From JAGQIB01 sp041393395 (lineage in GTDB: Bacteria; ARS69), in the NCBI GenBank assembly GCA_041393395.1, contig JAWKKG010000004.1, positions 909,163 through 973,162 on the forward strand: DNA of 64,000 nt, given 5' to 3'. A program made the position numbers and the translations under genes. Each line of letters starts with the position of its first letter. The first letter of the stretch is position 1. Shown in pieces: positions 25,970 to 33,760 of the stretch. Below the pieces are notes generated by a model. That model was not told the DNA's origin and did not search any database. It saw nothing but the letters and a program-made list of their open reading frames with translations.

Positions 25970-26032
25970 GCGAAACCTCCTCGGAGCCACGCCCGGGGAA
26001 CGGCGGCATGCTCTTTCCGGCAGGCTCGCGAC

Positions 26033-26644
26033 CTACCGCTCGATGGTGAACTCCAGGGGGATGATGATGGTGGCCTTCACGGCGTTCCCGCTCATCTCCG
26101 CGGGCTGGAAGGTCCACTTCTTCGCGGCGGCGAGCGCCGGAGCGTGAAAGACCTTGTCACCGCTCAGCACCACCGCGCTGATCACGCGACCGCGCTCGTC
26201 GACCGTCAGCTTGAGCTGGACCACGCCCTCCATTCCCGTTTCCATCGCGATCTGCGGATACTCCGGGTCGACGTAGCGCCGGATCTGGGGCGCCTTGTCG
26301 AACACGAAGAAGTCCCCCCCTCCGGGTGGCGGCGGCGGCGGCGCGTCGGGCAGATTCTCCAGGTCGAGGGTGGTGTCCTCGATCGTGTCCTCTTCCTCCA
26401 CGCTCTCATCCAGCGATTCCACCGGAACCTTGGGGCGTGCGATCTCCTTGGGCGGCGGCGGGATCTCGATCTCCGGCGGAATGTCGATCACCTCGAGCTC
26501 GTCGATCTGATCCTCCTCGGGATTGATCTCGATGTGAGGAATGAACATGAACGCGAGCAGGTGCATCGTGAGCGAGATCGCGAGCGCGATGTCGAAGTAG
26601 CGCCGGTAGCCGAGCTTGAACACGGTGTTGGCACGGGCAGACAT
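26033..26644 (-). CDS. TonB-family energy transducer, first copy
   Basis: A 203-residue TonB protein. One membrane helix (about 17-36) is followed by an acidic and proline-rich periplasmic spacer (38-110, with repeated Pro and Glu/Asp tracts). The C-terminal TonB domain contains DPEYPQIAMETGMEG and LKLTVDERGRVI. The ATG at 26644 lies two bases after the exbD stop, so it is translated with it. The acidic spacer distinguishes it from its downstream paralogue, which may reflect specificity for different receptors or for ExbD partners. Confidence 0.9.
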   Translation of the reverse strand: MSARANTVFKLGYRRYFDIALAISLTMHLLAFMFIPHIEINPEEDQIDELEVIDIPPEIEIPPPPKEIARPKVPVESLDESVEEEDTIEDTTLDLENLPDAPPPPPPGGGDFFVFDKAPQIRRYVDPEYPQIAMETGMEGVVQLKLTVDERGRVISAVVLSGDKVFHAPALAAAKKWTFQPAEMSGNAVKATIIIPLEFTIER

Positions 26645-26646
26645 GA

Positions 26647-27072
26647 CTAGCGGCTCCCTTCCGGATCGGCCGTGAAGGAAACGCGCGTCGCGTTCGCCTG
26701 CTTGAGCTGGCTCATCACCGCGTCGACCGTGTCGAACTTCGTGTTCTTGTCCACGTTGAAGGCCACGAGCAGCGCCGGGTTCTCGAGGAGCTTCAGGTAG
26801 ATGATGTTCTGGACCTGGCCGACATCGATCAGGTTGTCGTTGATGCTGATGTGATCGAGGCGATCGATCCAGATATGGGCGACCTTGTCGCGCGGGACCT
26901 TCTCCCCGGACTCCGCCTTCGGCATCTCCACCGGCAGGCCGTCCTCGAGCTTGAAGATCGTGGTCACCATGAAGAACACCAGCAGGAGGAAGGCGATGTC
27001 CGCCATCGACGACGTGGGAATCGTCTGGCCGATGTTGGACTTGCGGTGAAACTTGCCACCCTTGTTCGCCAA
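26647..27072 (-). CDS. exbD: ExbD/TolR-family proton channel subunit, second copy
   Basis: A 141-residue biopolymer transport protein with a basic N-terminus, one membrane helix (about 24-41) and a periplasmic domain. The helix contains the family's essential aspartate in SSMADIAFLLLVFFM (Asp25), which carries protons for TonB energisation. The TTG start at 27072 follows GGGGGAAG. It is the second of two different exbD genes in a row; both keep the membrane aspartate, so both should be active. Confidence 0.95.
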   Translation of the reverse strand: MANKGGKFHRKSNIGQTIPTSSMADIAFLLLVFFMVTTIFKLEDGLPVEMPKAESGEKVPRDKVAHIWIDRLDHISINDNLIDVGQVQNIIYLKLLENPALLVAFNVDKNTKFDTVDAVMSQLKQANATRVSFTADPEGSR

Positions 27073-27090
27073 GACTTCCCCCGGGCTCCG

Positions 27091-27507
27091 CTACTCGGCC
27101 TTGTCCAGGCCCTTGATCGAGATCTTGGTGGCTCCGGCCTTCTGGAGCTCGTCCAGGACGTCGATCATCGTGTTGTAGCTCGACTGCGAGTGGCATCGGA
27201 GCTGGATGACCAGCTTGTCGTTCTCCGCCACGCGTCGCCGAACCTCGAACTCGATGTTCGCCACCTGGAACGGCGCGCCGCCCAGGGTGACGAGATTGTT
27301 CGCCTGAACGTCGATGTTCAGGATGTTCTTGGGGTTGATCTGCGCCGTCTCGGACGCCTGCCCCGGCAGCACCATCGGCAGTCCGTACTCGTCGGCGAAG
27401 ATCGTGCTCACCAGGAAGAAGATCAGGAGCAGGAACGCGATGTCCGACATCGATGCCGTGGAGATGTCATCTCCCAGGCCCTGCTTGCGCCGGAACTTGA
27501 CCGCCAT
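27091..27507 (-). CDS. exbD: ExbD/TolR-family proton channel subunit, first copy
   Basis: A 138-residue ExbD-type subunit with the essential membrane aspartate in STASMSDIAFLLLIFF (Asp22), followed by a periplasmic domain that begins with DEYGLPMVLPG. ExbB and ExbD form the proton channel that drives TonB. The ATG at 27507 is preceded by a purine-rich ribosome site and lies 33 bp after exbB. Two unequal ExbD genes in one operon are common in FCB-group bacteria and may build a mixed ExbD dimer. Confidence 0.95.
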   Translation of the reverse strand: MAVKFRRKQGLGDDISTASMSDIAFLLLIFFLVSTIFADEYGLPMVLPGQASETAQINPKNILNIDVQANNLVTLGGAPFQVANIEFEVRRRVAENDKLVIQLRCHSQSSYNTMIDVLDELQKAGATKISIKGLDKAE

Positions 27508-27540
27508 CGCGTGCTCTCCGTTTCCCTTGTCCCGGGGCCC

Positions 27541-28422
27541 TTAAGCCTTCGTGCCGGTGCGCTCGTAGCCGAGATCGACGAGCGTGTCGACGAGGTCGGC
27601 CGACGTCTCCTGCATCTCGATCACGAACCGGTCGATCCGCGAGACGAAGAAGTTGTGCCCGATCGACATCGGCACGGCCACCACGAGGCCCGCGAACGTC
27701 GTCAGGAGCGCCTCGGAGATACCGCCGGCCACGAGCTTCGCGTTCACCTGGTCGGCGGCCGCGATCGCGTCGAACGCGTTGATCATACCGGACACCGTCC
27801 CGAGGAAGCCGAGCAGCGGCGCCACGTTCGCGATCGTGGCGAGCCAGAGCAGGCCACGCTCGAGGAAGCTGAGCTCCACGACGCCGGCGCTCTCGATCGC
27901 CTTCTCCGTCGCCTCGATCGAGATGTTCGAGCGACGCAGACCTGCGTGAAGGATCGCGGGAATCGGACCGCGCGTGGACTCGCAGACCTCGAGTGCCGCA
28001 TCCACACCGTCGTTGCGGAGGGCCGTGAGGACGCGATTCATCAGCGTGCGCACATTCGTCCGCGCGCGTCCCAGCGTCCAGGCGCGCTCGATCACGAGCG
28101 CGATGCCGATGATGAGCAGCACGAGCAGCGGCCACATCATCCAGCCGCCCTTCTGGAACTGCTCGACCGCACCGGACGCTGCCATCTTGTCCCAGAAGCC
28201 GGTCTTGGCCTCGATCACCGGCGTGTTCTCGGTGACGGCCTCCTCGAAGATCGCGAGGGAGTCGATCGCCGAGGAATCGATCGGGGCCTCGGTCGTCTCG
28301 GCCGGCGCCGCGTCGGCGGCCTCCGCCGGCTCGCCCTCCTGGGCCACCACCGCGGCTCCTCCGAGCGCTACGAGGACAAATGCCGCCAGGAGAGACGTGA
28401 TCGTCTTCTTCTCGAAACGCAT
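27541..28422 (-). CDS. exbB: ExbB/TolQ/MotA-family proton channel protein with signal peptide
   Basis: A 293-residue ExbB protein. Unlike E. coli ExbB it carries an N-terminal signal-like helix (5-27) and an acidic periplasmic segment (28-85) before the core. Three core membrane helices follow near 96-113, 190-215 and 240-262; WLATIANVAPLLGFLGTVSGMI and the conserved TFAGLVVAVP region are the MotA/TolQ/ExbB signatures. The ATG at 28422 has AAGGAG about 9 bases upstream. It heads the exb-tonB operon behind the promoter at 28555-28584 with a leader of about 125 nt. Confidence 0.95.
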   Translation of the reverse strand: MRFEKKTITSLLAAFVLVALGGAAVVAQEGEPAEAADAAPAETTEAPIDSSAIDSLAIFEEAVTENTPVIEAKTGFWDKMAASGAVEQFQKGGWMMWPLLVLLIIGIALVIERAWTLGRARTNVRTLMNRVLTALRNDGVDAALEVCESTRGPIPAILHAGLRRSNISIEATEKAIESAGVVELSFLERGLLWLATIANVAPLLGFLGTVSGMINAFDAIAAADQVNAKLVAGGISEALLTTFAGLVVAVPMSIGHNFFVSRIDRFVIEMQETSADLVDTLVDLGYERTGTKA

Positions 28423-28554
28423 CGAAGGCACTCCTTCAGATCGGGACCGTGGACCGGAGTGGCCCATGGCCATCCGACGCCCGCCAGGTTTCACGATGTG
28501 GCCCGGCCGAGCCCGGGGGTCGAGGGGAATCTCCGTAAGGTAGTGAGACGCGGG

Positions 28555-28584
28555 ATTTTAGGTTTGGCGTTTTCCAAGTGTCAA
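28555..28584 (-). promoter_or_regulatory. Near-consensus promoter of exbB-exbD-exbD-tonB-tonB
   Basis: TTGACA (28584-28579), 18 bp, TAAAAT (28560-28555). The -35 is perfect and the -10 has five of six consensus bases, so expression should be strong. Transcription would start near 28548. I see no iron-box-like palindrome over it, although I could have missed a weak one. Confidence 0.75.
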
Positions 28585-28699
28585 CCGTGAATCCCCCGGT
28601 TTCTTCCGTCCGCCGGCCCCGCGGCACGGTCACGGGGTGCCTCAACCGCTTTCCTCGCGGGCGCTTGCGTGGTTCGACTCGACCGGACTCTCGATCGCG

Positions 28700-30319
28700 T
28701 CAGTAGACCGAGGCGCCGGAGCTCCCGATCAGCTGGAACTCGCCGTTTCCCATCTCGTCGGCGAAGATGAACTTCAGGCCCCGGTGGCTGTCCGACTGCA
28801 AGTCCACCTTGCCCCGGAGCGACTTGCCGCGGCCGTCGTAGCGCCAGATCTCGAGGGCCTTGCTCTTGATCGTGGACCCGCCGCGCTGGTTCACCACGTC
28901 GGACACGTCACCCTCACGGAACTCGTCGGGATTCAGGAACGACGTCGACGGCCGCGCCTGCAGCGTCGCCCGCTCGCTCGGCCCCGCCACTCGCTGGTCG
29001 CCCGCGTCCGGCCCGAAGCCGCTGGACGAGTATTCGTACTCGGTGTCGTCGGGCTCTCCGTACCGGACCAGGACCCGACCGCGATCGGTCAGGATCCCGC
29101 GTCTCAGCCCGGTCGCGTACCGGTGGTCGGCGAGCTCCACGCGACGTCGGAACTCCCGGTACACGGAGTTCTCGGGCGAATCCGGCTCCGGGTCCACGTC
29201 GTGCCAGAACTCGGCGAGGTACACCTCGCGCGCGCCGGGAGAGAGCTTCTCCAGTGTCTTGTACTCCGGATCCGTCATGATCAGGATCATCTCCTGGAGC
29301 ACGCGATCGGGATCGCGCTGCCAGGAATCGACCGCCCAGATGACCTCGATCGGGCGCGTGGACTCCACGATCTCGCGCGTGCGCTCGTTCATGGCCCGCA
29401 CGCGGAGCTCGTAGGTCCCGCCGGGCAGGTTCTCCGAGACAGGGAGCTCCTCCGCCATCGCGAACGACGCCCCTTCGGGCGCGGCCCGCACGCGCGACTC
29501 CACGAGCGTGCGACCGGACAGGTCGCGGACCTCGGAGTGCACGAGGAACGTGTCGGTCGACTCGGCGGACGCGCCCGGATACACCTCGCCGAAGTACCGA
29601 ACGGTCGGGAGCGCGAGCCCGTAGTAGCGCGAGGGATTCGGATCCAGCTCCACGCCACTGCGACCGGCCGGATCGTCCGCGTCGATGTGGCGACCGTTGC
29701 GGATCATCGCGAGCTCGGAGAGCTGGAATTCCTCCGGCGAGAACTCGCGCACGCGGAACCAGGTCTCGATCTCGCCCTTCTTGTGTCGGTTCCGCATTCG
29801 ATTGAGCAGGCCGGGGCGGAGCGCCTGCTCGTCCGTCAGCGAGACCTCGAGGTGGTACTTGCCCGGAGGCAGCTCCCACTGCTTGCGAACGACCTGCTGG
29901 ATCCCGTGGTCGCTGGCGTCGAGTCGCGTCGCGGCGACCGGCTCGAGATTCGCCTCCTGATTCACGACCTCGTGACCGGTCGAGTCGCGGACCACGGTCT
30001 TCAGCTGAATGCGCCCCCGGAAGCCTTCCTCCACGGGCTCGAACACGAGCTGATCGTTCGCGACGGAGAGATACAGCTCCTGCTCGGTCCGATCCCCCAC
30101 GCCCCGGAAGCCCGTCAGATCGACCCAGAGGTCGAGATCTCCTTCCGACTGGAACGGGGGCTCTCCCGGTTCCTCGTCGTCGGCGAAGACGGGCGCGGAG
30201 AGCGCGCCCATCAGACCGATCAGACCGAGACACGCTCCCAGGAACGGGAGAACGCTCCTTCGATCGAACGGCGGGCGATGAGGCCGGGGCACGGAGACAC
30301 CGCGCACGAGAATCGACAT
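28700..30319 (-). CDS. GWxTD-like exported protein with altered motif
   Basis: A 539-residue exported protein related to the GWxTD group. The N-terminus is a long signal-like segment (hydrophobic core about 24-45). Several beta-rich regions follow (50-330), then the GWxTD-type region, where the motif reads GILTDRGRVLVRYGEPDD (408-425): the usual Trp is replaced by Ile while TDRG and the GEPD turn are kept. The ATG at 30319 has GGGAG upstream. It is the last gene of the TonB receptor-sorting protein-PorV set. Its consistent placement next to envelope transport genes, here and at 21119, suggests a periplasmic or surface role. Confidence 0.82.
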   Translation of the reverse strand: MSILVRGVSVPRPHRPPFDRRSVLPFLGACLGLIGLMGALSAPVFADDEEPGEPPFQSEGDLDLWVDLTGFRGVGDRTEQELYLSVANDQLVFEPVEEGFRGRIQLKTVVRDSTGHEVVNQEANLEPVAATRLDASDHGIQQVVRKQWELPPGKYHLEVSLTDEQALRPGLLNRMRNRHKKGEIETWFRVREFSPEEFQLSELAMIRNGRHIDADDPAGRSGVELDPNPSRYYGLALPTVRYFGEVYPGASAESTDTFLVHSEVRDLSGRTLVESRVRAAPEGASFAMAEELPVSENLPGGTYELRVRAMNERTREIVESTRPIEVIWAVDSWQRDPDRVLQEMILIMTDPEYKTLEKLSPGAREVYLAEFWHDVDPEPDSPENSVYREFRRRVELADHRYATGLRRGILTDRGRVLVRYGEPDDTEYEYSSSGFGPDAGDQRVAGPSERATLQARPSTSFLNPDEFREGDVSDVVNQRGGSTIKSKALEIWRYDGRGKSLRGKVDLQSDSHRGLKFIFADEMGNGEFQLIGSSGASVY

Positions 30320-30429
30320 GGTCCTGCTCCCTCGGAAGCGACGAGTCGAGCCGGGGACGGGCTCGGGAATCGGGAGTCGCTTCCCGGTGGGGTTCAACGC
30401 CCCCCGCGGCCGGTGGTTCCGCCCCCTCG

Positions 30430-30472
30430 GGGCATGCTTCTCACGGCATGCCCTGCGGGGGCTTCGCCCCCG
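30430..30472. repeat. Tandem hairpins between PorV and GWxTD genes
   Basis: Two perfect hairpins stand side by side in the 180-bp gap: GGGCATGC/GCATGCCC (30430-30437 with 30446-30453, 8-nt loop) and CGGGGGC/GCCCCCG (30456-30462 with 30466-30472, 3-nt loop). Neither has a following T run on the minus strand. They could attenuate transcription into the GWxTD gene, protect the upstream mRNA 3' end, or represent a REP-like unit. Confidence 0.5.
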
Positions 30473-30499
30473 GGGACGGTCCTCCGGGCGACTGCGATG

Positions 30500-31477
30500 C
30501 TAGAACCGCAGCTCCGCGGAGAACTTGTGCGTGTCGTCCAGAACGTCCATCTGGCTCCACGCGTAGTCGATGCGCATCCAGGACGAGGCGCCGGTGGGGA
30601 ACTCGACGCCGAACCCGGAAGTGAGACGCTCCTCGTCGCGGTTGTACCGGTACCCGGCGCGGAGCTGCAGCTTCACGTTCGGCTCGAACTTCTTGAGCGT
30701 GTACTCGCCGCCGAGACTCGCCCGCTCCGCGTTGTCGGCCGGGTGGTCGAACTGGAACGCCACCAGCAGATTGTGGTCCTCGGAAGAGAATGCGTCCATG
30801 GCCGCGCCGACCTTGAACATCGTGGGCAGCGGGAACGAGTCGTCGATGAACGTCATCGACGGACCGAGGCTCTGGATCGCCATTCCGATCCGGATCGTCT
30901 TGTAGTCCGTGAAGTACAGGGTACCGAGGTCGAGCACGAAACCGTCCGCGTTCTCGTCCTCGAGGCCCATGTGGAGGTACTTCGCGGTGAAGCCGAACGC
31001 GAACCGGTCGATCAGGTTCTTCGACCAGGTCATGGCGAGGTTGAAGTCGCCCGCGTCGAAGTTCTCGCCGGTGCCTTCCGGCGCATACACGGTGCGGACC
31101 GCCATCGGATCCATCTGCAGGATCGTCGAGCTGAACGCGTACGAGCCCGGGAGACCGTGATACGTGAACGCGTAGCCCACGAACTCGTGCGAGAGACCGG
31201 CCGCCCAGGTGGAGTGGTTCAGCGTGAGGTAGCTCTTGCCGTCCAGCGTGATCCGCGCCACACCGGCCGGATTCCACCAGATGGCGCTCGCGTCGTCGGC
31301 AACAGCGACGAACGCCTCACCCATACCCACGGCACGGGCACCGACCCCGATCTTGAGGAACTGGGCCCCGGCCGTTCCGACCTTCCGGAAGATCGCGGCC
31401 GCATTCGCGTCCGCAGCGGCCAGGAGGATCGTCGCCGTCAGGGAAACCGTCAGGGCGACCGTCAGGATCCTCTTCAC
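30500..31477 (-). CDS. PorV/PorQ (UPF0164) family outer membrane protein
   Basis: A 325-residue protein with a cleavable signal peptide (1-27) and the PorV/UPF0164 opening GARAVGMGEAFVAVADDASAIWWNPAG, given here by position 47-73. The rest is strand-rich, ending in LRF, a C-terminal aromatic as in outer-membrane barrels. PorV in Bacteroidota is a FadL-like shuttle that receives type IX cargo. The GTG at 31477 has AAAGGAGG at good spacing. It lies 55 bp after the sorting-domain protein and so may form a cargo-shuttle pair with it; that is inference, since no PorU, SprA or PorK/L/M/N gene is in the window. Confidence 0.88.
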   Translation of the reverse strand: MKRILTVALTVSLTATILLAAADANAAAIFRKVGTAGAQFLKIGVGARAVGMGEAFVAVADDASAIWWNPAGVARITLDGKSYLTLNHSTWAAGLSHEFVGYAFTYHGLPGSYAFSSTILQMDPMAVRTVYAPEGTGENFDAGDFNLAMTWSKNLIDRFAFGFTAKYLHMGLEDENADGFVLDLGTLYFTDYKTIRIGMAIQSLGPSMTFIDDSFPLPTMFKVGAAMDAFSSEDHNLLVAFQFDHPADNAERASLGGEYTLKKFEPNVKLQLRAGYRYNRDEERLTSGFGVEFPTGASSWMRIDYAWSQMDVLDDTHKFSAELRF

Positions 31478-31532
31478 ACCTGCCTCCTTTGACCCACGGG
31501 CCGAATCCAGCCGGCCGGGCAGCGGCCTCACC

Positions 31533-33710
31533 TTATCGAATGATGACAAATTTGCCAACCTTCTCGGACCCGTCGATGAGTGACTTGACGTGGTAGATGT
31601 AGACTCCGCTGACGGTGTCCTGGTTGTTCTTCGAGATCAGGTTCCAGCTCGTGACGCCGGTGTCGTTCTCCCGACTCAGGGCCTCGTCGTGTTCCAGGGT
31701 CACGACGTGGTCCCCGGCCACGGTGAAGATCCGGATCTCCGCTCTCGCCGGCAGGTTGAAGAACTTGATTCTTCGCCCCGTGGGCTCGAAGTTCGTCTCC
31801 GCGAGATCCCAGGGCGCCGATCCCTTGTACGGGTTCGGCACGACGTAGACGTCGTCCAGGGTCTGGGTCGGCGTCGTCTGCGGCATCACACGGACCATGT
31901 TCTGAGTGAACTTCCCGTACTTCGGCTCGCCGCCGGGGGCCCGGACGTACGTCGTGTCCGAGCCATTGACCTCCACCCGGAACTCGCCCTTGTCGTAGGC
32001 CGTCACGGCGTACCAGTACCAGAATCCATTCTGGACGCGCGTGTCCACGTACCGGTACTTGCCGACGCCCAGGCCGCCGGTGTCGATCATCGACAGCTCC
32101 GTGCTGTCGAAGTCCGCGATGAGACGCCACATGTCGTCGGACGGAATGGCCGACTCGCGTCGCCAGCCCTCGGCCTTCCAGACCTGGTACCCGGCGAAGT
32201 CCTCGATCCGGGTCAACGGATCGGCGATGTCCTCCGGGAAGTCGTCCCACTCCACGGTGACGCTCTTGTCCCCCGCGGTCACCTCGATGTTCGGCGGCGG
32301 CGGCGGTGAACTCGTGGCCCAGTGGATCACTTCGCCGGTGGCGATGTCCGTGAAGCCGTCGTACACGCGTTGCGCCTGGATCGGATTCCCGAAGTTGGGG
32401 CGCCGGACGAGTCCGCCGAGCCCATCCGGCACTTCCACCATCTCGTCCATCACGAACGCGACCTGGAACGTGAGCGTCGAACCCGCCGGAATGCGCGAGA
32501 ACGGTCCGGCCGAAACCAGGAACCGATAGTCGTTCGCGCGAGTCGTCGGTTGGTCGATGGTCCGGGCCGTGTCGTTCAGACCGCGGAGGAAGCGGTACCG
32601 GTCGAGGTCGTTGCGCGGATCCTGATCACCGCCCGACCAGATGCGGAACGCGTGGATCCCGACCTCGCGGGGCGCGAGCGCCTCGCTCGGATCGGCCGCC
32701 GTCGTGTCCGTGGTGTGACCGAGGAACATCACGCCGCAATAGCCGGGAACGTCGTCCGCGCCGTTCTGCCCGCCGAGCTCGTCGAAGATGTAGCCGAGCG
32801 TCAGCTTGAGACGGCGCGGGTCCCCGATCTCCGGCACGATCGTGGTATCGAGCGAAGCGAACGCTCCCTGGTCGTCCTGCCAGTAGTCGAGATCGTTGTC
32901 GTCGATCCCCACGTCGCCGTCGACCATGAAGCCGATGTAGCACTTGTTGATGTCCCAGCCGTCGCCGCCGTTGTCGAGCTGCGGCGAGATGTTCTGGACC
33001 TTGAACTCCACGCCGACGAAGTCGTCGAACGACGGATCCGTCCAGACGTAGCTCTCCTGGGTCACGCGAAGACCGAGCGGCGTGTGCTTGTCCGCTTCGT
33101 CGGGGAAGAACTGGTTGAAGAACACGGACGTGTCGTAATAGACGGTGCGGTACATCTGCTGCGAGATGCCGGCGAAGTCCTCGTCGATTCGTCCGTCGCC
33201 GTCGTTGTCCGCACCGTCGAGCGGGTCCTCGTCGACCTGACCGTCGCCGTCGTCGTCGAACCGGCGCAAGCCGTTCGGTGCGCCTTCGAACGTGACGCAG
33301 ATTCCCTCGGGCGGGCTGCCGCAACCTTCGTTCAGCGTGCGGTTGTAGAACTCACCGAACTGGTAGAGACCGGCGGACACGAGCGTGTCCTCCGCCCCGC
33401 CCCGATCGACGACGCCGCCGACCCAGATGCCGGCCGCGTAGAGGTAGTTGTTGTTCGACCCCGCGGGCCATTCGCAGGACGGGTTCGTGGCGTCGCCGCC
33501 CGCGCGTCCGAACCGGCCGCGGTTGGACACGTGCAGCAGCACGTTTCCGGCATCGTGGAACCAGCCCGCGAACTCGTCGATACGACCGAGCGGTCGCGCC
33601 TCGTTGCCGTGCTCGGTTGCTGCGACCGGATCGCTGCTCGCGAACAGCAAGGCGCCGCCGATCACGCCCACCAGCGATGCGCCGGCGATCGCCCCCGCCA
33701 ACCTTCTCAT
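31533..33710 (-). CDS. Large secreted protein with FN3 and C-terminal sorting domain
   Basis: A 725-residue exported protein. A signal peptide (1-32) is followed by a long domain with several cysteines. Near residues 155-175 two Asp-rich repeats of the form DxDGDGxxDED resemble thrombospondin type 3 or dockerin-like calcium sites. An FN3-type domain (about 470-560) follows a polyproline stretch. The last 95 residues (VYVVPNPYKGSAPWD, then IRIFTVAGDHVVTLEH) are a FlgD-Ig/type A-like sorting domain. An ATG at 33719 abuts the ribosome site, so ATG 33710, 9 bases after GGAGG, is preferred. It lies between the TonB receptor and PorV genes. Confidence 0.82.
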   Translation of the reverse strand: MRRLAGAIAGASLVGVIGGALLFASSDPVAATEHGNEARPLGRIDEFAGWFHDAGNVLLHVSNRGRFGRAGGDATNPSCEWPAGSNNNYLYAAGIWVGGVVDRGGAEDTLVSAGLYQFGEFYNRTLNEGCGSPPEGICVTFEGAPNGLRRFDDDGDGQVDEDPLDGADNDGDGRIDEDFAGISQQMYRTVYYDTSVFFNQFFPDEADKHTPLGLRVTQESYVWTDPSFDDFVGVEFKVQNISPQLDNGGDGWDINKCYIGFMVDGDVGIDDNDLDYWQDDQGAFASLDTTIVPEIGDPRRLKLTLGYIFDELGGQNGADDVPGYCGVMFLGHTTDTTAADPSEALAPREVGIHAFRIWSGGDQDPRNDLDRYRFLRGLNDTARTIDQPTTRANDYRFLVSAGPFSRIPAGSTLTFQVAFVMDEMVEVPDGLGGLVRRPNFGNPIQAQRVYDGFTDIATGEVIHWATSSPPPPPNIEVTAGDKSVTVEWDDFPEDIADPLTRIEDFAGYQVWKAEGWRRESAIPSDDMWRLIADFDSTELSMIDTGGLGVGKYRYVDTRVQNGFWYWYAVTAYDKGEFRVEVNGSDTTYVRAPGGEPKYGKFTQNMVRVMPQTTPTQTLDDVYVVPNPYKGSAPWDLAETNFEPTGRRIKFFNLPARAEIRIFTVAGDHVVTLEHDEALSRENDTGVTSWNLISKNNQDTVSGVYIYHVKSLIDGSEKVGKFVIIR

Positions 33711-33760
33711 TCCGATCATCCTCCCGCGGCCGCCCGTCCGGGTGAGCTCCCGCTCGATTT

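Noticed and set aside
28637..31492. A 951-codon plus-strand open frame
   Set aside because: It mirrors the GWxTD and PorV genes, whose minus-strand products have signal peptides and family motifs.
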